Part shown: positions 8,101 through 11,729 of the stretch, piece after piece | Layout: each line of letters starts with the position of its first letter | How positions within the stretch are numbered: the first letter of the stretch is position 1 | Assembly: GCA_046050405.1 (NCBI GenBank) | Contig: JBJOPY010000190.1 | Span: 1 to 11,729 of the forward strand | Length of the DNA: 11,729 nt | Source of the DNA: JADKCL01 sp046050405 | GTDB lineage: Bacteria; Bacteroidota; Bacteroidia; J057; JADKCL01 | Direction: 5' to 3' | Notes under the pieces: generated by a model | Databases searched by the model: none | What the model was told of the DNA's origin: nothing | What the model saw: only the letters and a program-made list of their open reading frames with translations | Position numbers and translations under genes: made by a program

Positions 8101-8570
8101 TCGGCAAGCGCATCGAGAAAGTCCATGGCGGGCTCAACACCATGACCTACCTCGCGCCTTCCCTGATGCAGGTCATCGAAAAGGTGGCCTACCGCAAGAA
8201 ATTCGAGGAGTCCTTCGTCGGCTTCACCAACTTTGTCATCTACACGGACGGCGACATCGACGACCTCAAGGCTAGCCGCGAGCTCATCGAGCAGATCTTT
8301 GCCCATTGCCCCAAGAGCACCTTTGATTTCGTGATGATCACTGACAAGCACGCCACCCCCATGGACGTCCTCATCCGCACGATCCGGGTGAACAACCCCA
8401 TCCATGAGATCGGGATGGTGCGCAGCACCGCCTCCAGGCACTATCCCCTTGCCCTCACTGCCACCATGAAGCTGACCTCCCGAATTGCAACGGCCAGGAG
8501 TGGGTTTGCGGATCCTGCCTTCCTGAGGACGGGGCAGTTCCGGAGATTGCTGCATTTGCTGACGAAGTGA
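5151..8570 (+). CDS. HExxH zincin-like protein with acidic linker and C-terminal VWA (MIDAS) domain
   Basis: Numbered from GTG 5151, the protein has 1139 residues. The N-terminal half (about 1-500) is helical. It carries HEIGH at 279-283 (nt 5985-5999) and NACEDN with E327 (nt 6129) 43 residues later, a plausible third zinc ligand; together they look like a gluzincin-type metallopeptidase site. Residues about 513-811 (nt 6687-7583) are low-complexity Pro/Glu/Asp/Lys-rich, with a short helical piece (EELERLMRELMEQLKDL). The C-terminus is a von Willebrand A domain with MIDAS residues DGSRS (926-930), a Thr at 997 or 999 and D1033 in TDGD. CobT, NorD and midasin also place a MIDAS domain after an acidic linker and work with AAA+ ATPases; none is present here. 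There is no signal peptide, so it is probably cytoplasmic. The frame is open from ATG 4926, but those 75 codons (SPTQFSNPGRSRYQIRW-like) have mixed third bases and no family look. TATCTTTA, a near -7 box, sits at 5133-5140. Confidence 0.85.
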   Translation: MSQGTSIQEIVALPLTGLRYALADKLLKVGTPDRFNPAKAEQVDGLVQALEAAEVNTNQVSNIKLKTEVLLAAISEKRNVADHMWELITSLKMIVADRKIPAELMHAIECLIRDWLGNIFPAEELKHVMRELQYITDDRQRLDAEIENAFQAITIGKAPRDIRLDTPEKQLVWMSHILFLIYNPHLMRAWPEAHRKAGFDLVRSALWQQLLDCHQVRYLRAIFASHIYNLLRRTDILVGWGSPGTWFYYAANPAPGRINCDLLYAMLVGFDHARACAVHEIGHAVQTRGVPDYIQDPGTAVTGAEAADAMEASQVLRLQQYFLNACEDNCINRYTAELGKVLGQDYAYSLNYWYTAVGDIGRRFKNKEAVHLEDTPQQRFKNLTYIISRVFCANNGLFPNTVEGWESVMARPDWVEGRDRNLPGLQLPQAEAFAQLMQMCEEVEYYFPDLAEMAGGSDHYGRLAEAYARKRFELIHEIWRLYAQDIVDKITEQKPDSVDDSMDRFQMEMNHTPPPPKKDKQEDEKKDNGENPQPPSAADQNSKKRMEEPEEGAPPPDDPPPPEDGTGGGDSEDESAGPESGAPSGNSDDAGEDGDPQEEDAAQGSQPDAGGSGAPDKPQEERPEGHEMEADDKKDRREEKMEGPPPEGAETNPDDVKVQDEVARPEDVRPKDTSSSPPEEASAEELERLMRELMEQLKDLVDFKEDSEAEEEVVQDEDHPEAELIREVEDETLPSEQKPREEKVKDGGGDRGDAKGGNPDGKGILDRENTSGESMVSVEQLLEALKANEEGEEQKEERRKPMEREAEERGAMKFDIPPAMDLDQLAKGNWEDFNRRVALHGPVIALMAKALEKLKDAQLRLILRISKKNQLIPPGGDLRRFDQKRMQALIERISKQEKFDKEHLYLFKKDDRISAVTRPTRIILIDGSRSMTFGSQPLPMDKAIQEAVIDYMASKLAGYDTFITMFGPLNPILLAEPGDHPMEIGKRIEKVHGGLNTMTYLAPSLMQVIEKVAYRKKFEESFVGFTNFVIYTDGDIDDLKASRELIEQIFAHCPKSTFDFVMITDKHATPMDVLIRTIRVNNPIHEIGMVRSTASRHYPLALTATMKLTSRIATARSGFADPAFLRTGQFRRLLHLLTK

Positions 8571-8957
8571 GGAGCCCCTGGCGCAAGTGTCGCGTCTCCC
8601 ATTCGATCAAACCATTTTTCAGAACACATGGGTATGTCCATTCGGGGATCCTTCCTGGTGGGTGATGGGATTTCCAATTTTTTCGAATGCACCACCGTAC
8701 CATGACCCTTGCAGGCTGCTGCAGGCACGGGTGCCATTCCCGGCCGCGCCCGCAGACATGACCCTGAATTGTGGGATATGCCGGCAACTTCTTATCCGTA
8801 TTGCTGGCCGTCTCCCGGCGCTACCATTCTTGCAGGCTTGCCCATGCGGCAAGGCTGCAAGAGCAGTTCGTGATTGCCAGAATCCTTCTGCTGGTTCTCC
8901 CTCCTGTGGGGGAGCCCTGCCGCCAACCCGTCACGGTTCTTCACCGGGCGGCAGCTG
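8571..8957. other. Convergent spacer without a recognisable gene
   Basis: This is 387 bp between the end of the VWA gene and the end of the EF-G fragment on the opposite strand. Open frames cross it on both strands, but their translations are rich in Pro/Cys/Arg/Trp, lack family motifs and mostly extend into neighbouring genes, so I treat them as chance. It contains the 15-bp hairpin at 8828-8862, and ctgccgcc with its reverse complement ggcggcag around 8920-8953. I see no T-rich tail that would make either a classic intrinsic terminator. Confidence 0.6.
8828..8862. repeat. 15-bp inverted repeat with 5-nt loop (possible bidirectional terminator)
   Basis: The arms 8828-8842 and 8848-8862 pair at 14 of 15 positions; the only mismatch is G8836 against G8854. 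The loop is catgc (8843-8847). The arm reads tcttgcaggcttgcc. It lies between two convergent transcription units, where a shared transcription end is expected. Neither side has a run of T after the stem, so it may be a processing or stability hairpin, or a terminator that does not rely on a U-tract. Confidence 0.5.
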
Positions 8958-9188
8958 TCATTCTTCTGTCAGGGTAGCCTTCAATTCCTTGGCGATCGCA
9001 TCCTTCAAGGTGTCCGAGACCAGGGCGTACCCCATGGTCTCGTAGCTGTGAACACCGCGTCCTTGTGTGATGTAGCGCAGGCTCGTCGCATACTTGTAGA
9101 GTTCTGCAAGCGGTACACGGGCACTGAGCTTCTGGAAATTGCCCTCGGTGTCTATTCCGAGGATCACGGCGATAGCACCGCCTACGAT
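8958..9188 (-). pseudogene. Fragment of elongation factor G, domain V (C-terminal end)
   Basis: The frame runs from just after an in-frame TGA (9189-9191) to a TGA at 8958-8960 and encodes about 76 residues. It contains ILGIDTEGNFQKL, VPLAELYKYAT and YITQGRG, which match the EF-G domain V signature (ILGM-x-x-xG, VPLAEM-x-xYATxLRSxTQGRG). After TQGRG the usual FxHYEEVP is altered to HSYETMGYALVS, and an ELKATLTEE tail follows. Domains I-IV and the first strand of domain V are missing; an intact EF-G has about 700 residues. No ATG starts it; GTG 9167 is the only plausible start and lies inside the homologous region. The simplest reading is a decayed or partial duplicate of an EF-G gene. A small expressed protein made of domain V alone cannot be excluded. 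It lies 210 bp downstream of the lipoprotein gene on the same strand. Confidence 0.75.
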
Positions 9189-9268
9189 TCAGAAATCAAA
9201 AAACCCAATGTCCGGCCAATGTTGGTCGGGGGGTGGTCGGCCATTTCGGTCGCCGTAGCCGACTGCGC

Positions 9269-9292
9269 CCGGCCCAATGATCAATGGCCCGG
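9269..9292. repeat. 24-bp imperfect palindrome
   Basis: The sequence ccggcccaatga / tcaatggcccgg is symmetric about 9280/9281, with 10 of 12 base pairs matching and a tgatca core. It lies between the lipoprotein stop (9399) and the EF-G fragment. There is no T-run on either side, so it looks more like a dimeric protein-binding site or a stability hairpin than a Rho-independent terminator. It could be the 3' end signal of the TPM/Tim44/lipoprotein operon. Confidence 0.4.
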
Positions 9293-9398
9293 TAGGATTG
9301 TTCTTGAATTGCAGGGGAAGGAGACCTTTTCACATATCTAGGGTCAATGACGGGCCGGCAGCTACTGAATGGCGGTGGAATCCCTTGCGACAAGCAGG

Positions 9399-9629
9399 TT
9401 ATTTTCCGCAATCTTGGATGGTTTTCTGGATCTCCTCCATTTCCATTTTGCTGAATGCGGCTCTGCACTTGTCCATCAGGGCTTGGTCGGGATTCTCTTT
9501 CTCCGCCTCCTGGAGACATTCGCAGGTGTTCGGGCCACCGCAGCCCATCTGAATGGCCAGGAGCGGCATCAGGAGAAGCGACCACCTGGAGGGGCACTTT
9601 AGGGCAGCCGTGGCGTTTGGCAATTTCAT
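9399..9629 (-). CDS. Small Cys-rich lipoprotein
   Basis: A 76-residue protein. Residues 13-29 (PSRWSLLLMPLLAIQMG) form a hydrophobic signal segment ending at Cys30, a candidate lipid-attached cysteine; the lipobox IQMGC is loose at -3, as is often tolerated in Bacteroidota. The mature part is charged and helical and has four cysteines (CEC at 36-38, C55, C74), which could form two disulfides or bind a metal. The ATG at 9629 overlaps the stop of the Tim44-like gene as ATGA, so translation is probably coupled. The frame is open upstream to 9761 inside the Tim44-like gene, but the lipoprotein signal fixes the start at 9629. I recognise no named family. Its place suggests a role at the membrane or periplasm with the two upstream proteins. 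Confidence 0.72.
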   Translation of the reverse strand: MKLPNATAALKCPSRWSLLLMPLLAIQMGCGGPNTCECLQEAEKENPDQALMDKCRAAFSKMEMEEIQKTIQDCGK

Positions 9630-11152
9630 CCGAAATAGACTTCGTCTTGGGTGATGCGTGAAAGAATCCATCCGAACTCCCCTGTGGTGACCTTGCTGTT
9701 GCAGTAGTTGCAGACGCCTGTCATGCCCATGTTCACCGGCGCACCGCAGTTCGGGCAGCATTCGGGGTTGTATTTCCGTTCATCGGCCTCCACGCCCGTG
9801 CGGCGGACGAACGTCCAGTACTCTGAAAAGGCACGTGGCGTGCGGTGGTTCCCGGACATGAGCTTTCCGTTCTCGTCGGTCAGATAATCAAGCACGTTTG
9901 CAAAAATCCGTACCGTCGCTGCTTCATAGTACTTGTCGAGGTCGAGTTTCACCAGGTGAACCCCCGTGATGGCCAGGTTGTCGAGGCGATTGATGCGCTT
10001 GTATGCCTTGAAAGTCTCGACCCAATACAGGTGTGACCGAAACAGGTTGTCACTCATCAGCGGCCGCACGGGTTCATATTTCCGGTCCGACCAGGCCCGG
10101 TACACTGTTCTGCAGATTGGCTCCACGATTTTCTCGCGGAAGGTCAGGGCATAGGTCGAGATGCTCTCCACGTGGTGCCGCTCAGCGAACTGACGGCCAA
10201 TTGCTCCCAGCCGGGGATCAAACAGCGTCGGCAGGTTTGTCCCCTGTTCAGGCAGGTAGGTTCCCACGACCTCGCCACGTTGCACTTCACGTCGGCCGAT
10301 GTTGATGGATTTCACATACCAAGACTTCGACCCTGGATGCACGACTGTCTTGCACTGATGGCACTCTCCGGTGGGGCCCAGTTCCAAGGTCGCCCCACAG
10401 TTGGGGCAGCCGGGAGACTGAAGGCTGGCAGGTTCCGGCGAACATAGACCTGCTTCGCGGCTGAAAAACCATGTTTCTTGAACCCACCACCGATTCGTAT
10501 GCCCGTCGATCGTCTCTGTATAGTTCGAATCGAACCGTACCGAGATCAACGTCTCGGCCGGACTCAGGACGATATTCACAAAGTCCACTCCTCCGATCAC
10601 GACCTCCGTGACATCGATGCGGAAATTATCTTTTGGGGTTGCGTTTTCGATGATCTCCTCGGCAAAATATGGCCGAAGGTTCAGCATTTCAGGATGTGTC
10701 CTGTGATAGTGGTACTGGAAATAAAGGTATTGTGCAAAATCCAAGAACAAGGTCTGCGAAAACTCCGGATCCTTCTCCGCCCTGAAATCCCATAGGGCAT
10801 TGTCCACTCTCCTTCTGGTCCAAATCTGGGCTTCCATGCCGGTATGGGTGGTGATCGTTTCCTCAGGGGCGGCGCGACGGCTGCCGTAGATGCGGTACAG
10901 GATCAGGATGACGATAATGGGGATTCCAATGTAGGGATACTGAATGAGAAAAATGACCAGCCCGATTCCGCCGTCTCCGCTACCACCGCCATCGCCCCAG
11001 GAGCCGCCACCCCCAAGGGATCCTCCTCCACCATAGGAATTCCCTCCCCCTGGACGTCCGTATAAGTCGGGGGTCATTGAAATCATGAATGCCAGCCAAA
11101 GGATGGCACTCAGCCATCCCCATCTCTGAAATACGCGATTCATTCGATCCAT
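9626..11152 (-). CDS. Tim44-like membrane protein with duplicated Tim44-like/zinc ribbon units
   Basis: A protein of up to 508 residues. Residues 11-32 are a signal or anchor segment (LSAILWLAFMISM). Residues 33-63 are Gly/Ser-rich (GGGGSLGGGG). Residues 63-88 are a membrane helix, after which the chain should be cytoplasmic. Two similar units follow. Unit 1 (about 105-235) is an alpha/beta Tim44-like fold containing NFRIDVTEVVIGGVDFVNI, followed by zinc ribbon C249-x2-C252-x11-C264-x2-C267. Unit 2 (about 315-455) contains NLAITGVHLVKLD and YWTFVRR, followed by zinc ribbon C466-x2-C469-x11-C481-x2-C484. Both ribbons share CPNCGA and MTG/PTG before the second pair. Tim44-like domains bind membranes and proteins (family knowledge). 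ATG 11152 overlaps the TPM stop by 13 nt; Met4 at 11143 gives a tidy ATGA overlap and may be the true start. The Tim44-like call rests on pattern recognition; the ribbons are directly visible. Confidence 0.82.
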   Translation of the reverse strand: MDRMNRVFQRWGWLSAILWLAFMISMTPDLYGRPGGGNSYGGGGSLGGGGSWGDGGGSGDGGIGLVIFLIQYPYIGIPIIVILILYRIYGSRRAAPEETITTHTGMEAQIWTRRRVDNALWDFRAEKDPEFSQTLFLDFAQYLYFQYHYHRTHPEMLNLRPYFAEEIIENATPKDNFRIDVTEVVIGGVDFVNIVLSPAETLISVRFDSNYTETIDGHTNRWWVQETWFFSREAGLCSPEPASLQSPGCPNCGATLELGPTGECHQCKTVVHPGSKSWYVKSINIGRREVQRGEVVGTYLPEQGTNLPTLFDPRLGAIGRQFAERHHVESISTYALTFREKIVEPICRTVYRAWSDRKYEPVRPLMSDNLFRSHLYWVETFKAYKRINRLDNLAITGVHLVKLDLDKYYEAATVRIFANVLDYLTDENGKLMSGNHRTPRAFSEYWTFVRRTGVEADERKYNPECCPNCGAPVNMGMTGVCNYCNSKVTTGEFGWILSRITQDEVYFG

Positions 11153-11729
11153 AGTTCGTCAGGCAACTCGTTGATGGGATGGGAACCAGCGGGAACGTAC
11201 TTCGCGAAGATGTCTTTTGCAAAATCCAATGCCCCCAGGACTGCCAGTGGCGGGTCGTCCGCAGTGAAAACGGAATTCAACCTTGCGTGCAGCAACTCGA
11301 GCTCATCGGGAGGCACCAGTGTCAAGATGCCCTTGTCGGGCATCAGCACCGCAATCCGCTCCAGCCAGAAAAACACCATCAGCACACCGACGCGACTGCG
11401 TGTCTCATAAATCTGTGCTTGCTTGAAGATGGCACTTGCACGGCGCTCGGTCCGCTTGGAGAGCTCCCTCTTCCCGACCAGCCATAGGAGCAACGGGCGA
11501 AAAAGCCACATGCAGCCCGCCCCGAATAAACCCGCACCAATGGTTTCGAAGTAGATGTAAACGTACCAGATCTCATGGGGAATGAACATCATGATGGTCA
11601 GCACGGTGAAGGCCAGTGCAATTCCCACACCGAAAAAATACGCGAGATAGTTAGATGCCTTGGGCAGGATCGCCACGACGAGTTCCGCACCGGAGATGCT
11701 CTCTGCTGCCTCTACCTTCTTGCGAAGCT
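11140..11729 (-). CDS. TPM-domain membrane protein (5' end cut by window)
   Basis: The frame stays open to the window edge, giving 196 residues without a start. The GTG at 11676 is internal, because the residues before it (KVEAAESISGAELVVAI) are the conserved first helix and strand of the TPM domain. Two membrane helices follow (from about YLAYFFGVGIALAF and from about FETIGAGLFGAGC). The rest of the domain contains ETRSRVGVLMVFFWLERIAVLMPDKGI in overlapping conserved blocks and ends with INELPDELWIE. This matches the membrane-inserted TPM_phosphatase type (PF04536), which in many bacteria sits beside LemA and a YgcG-like TPM gene. Biochemical function is poorly known; plant TLP18.3 and photosystem II repair proteins carry the domain. 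The stop overlaps the Tim44-like start, so the genes form one operon. LemA or YgcG-like genes may lie just outside (inference). Confidence 0.88.
   Translation of the reverse strand, partial: LRKKVEAAESISGAELVVAILPKASNYLAYFFGVGIALAFTVLTIMMFIPHEIWYVYIYFETIGAGLFGAGCMWLFRPLLLWLVGKRELSKRTERRASAIFKQAQIYETRSRVGVLMVFFWLERIAVLMPDKGILTLVPPDELELLHARLNSVFTADDPPLAVLGALDFAKDIFAKYVPAGSHPINELPDELWIE

Noticed and set aside
5151..8570. Calling the VWA protein a cobaltochelatase CobT subunit
   Set aside because: There are no cobalamin genes nearby and the N-terminal half carries HExxH; only the linker-MIDAS layout is shared.
8587..9045. 152-codon plus-strand frame in the convergent spacer
   Set aside because: Cys/Pro/Ser-rich with no motif, and it runs through the opposite strand of the EF-G fragment; no support for coding.
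9630..9761. Longer N-terminus for the small lipoprotein (start 9761)
   Set aside because: It would lie inside the Tim44-like gene and bury the lipoprotein signal; the ATGA overlap at 9629 fits better.
11140..11676. GTG 11676 as the start of the TPM protein
   Set aside because: Conserved TPM residues (AAESISGAELVV) continue upstream in frame to the window edge, so the gene is truncated by the window.

Overview
The window looks like chromosomal DNA of a moderately GC-rich Bacteroidota or close FCB-group relative. This is inferred, not proven. The clues are: a hotdog thioesterase of the type common in that phylum (PRIKL N-terminus, DLNYGRHLGND motif); a PlsC-type acyltransferase with an FPEATIPD block, close to the FPEG-x-IPD form usual there; weak or absent Shine-Dalgarno sequences; one exact match to the Bacteroidota -7 box TAnnTTTG; and a small Cys-rich lipoprotein. 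I see no transposase, phage gene, CRISPR array, tRNA or rRNA.

Left block (1-4899, all on the minus strand, read from right to left): an acyl-CoA thioesterase and a PlsC-type acyltransferase lie 1 nt apart. After a 123-bp gap comes a 1034-residue protein with about ten membrane helices and a long TPR tail, and then an overlapping ABC-transporter ATPase of the MacB/LolD type, cut by the window edge. The first pair suggests acyl-chain or phospholipid metabolism. The second pair looks like part of an envelope export or assembly machine.

Middle (about 4926-8570, plus strand, divergent from the left block): one very large gene joins a helical N-terminal half carrying an HExxH zinc-peptidase motif (HEIGH) to about 300 residues of Pro/Glu/Asp-rich linker and a C-terminal von Willebrand A domain with an intact MIDAS. 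This resembles the layout of CobT, NorD and midasin (acidic linker, then MIDAS domain) with a zincin added. The first 75 codons of the open frame (from ATG 4926) look non-coding, and I place the start at GTG 5151.

Right block (8958-11729, minus strand): three genes run leftward with overlapping stop/start codons. They encode a membrane TPM-domain protein (cut at the window edge), a Tim44-like protein containing two [Tim44-like + zinc ribbon] units behind a signal segment, a Gly-rich stretch and a membrane helix, and a 76-residue lipoprotein. Downstream lies an isolated fragment of elongation factor G domain V, probably a decayed gene. The convergent spacer 8571-8957 holds a strong 15-bp hairpin but no gene. 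The best candidates for something new are the zincin-linker-VWA protein, the TPM/double Tim44-zinc ribbon/lipoprotein cluster, and the membrane-TPR plus ABC ATPase pair.
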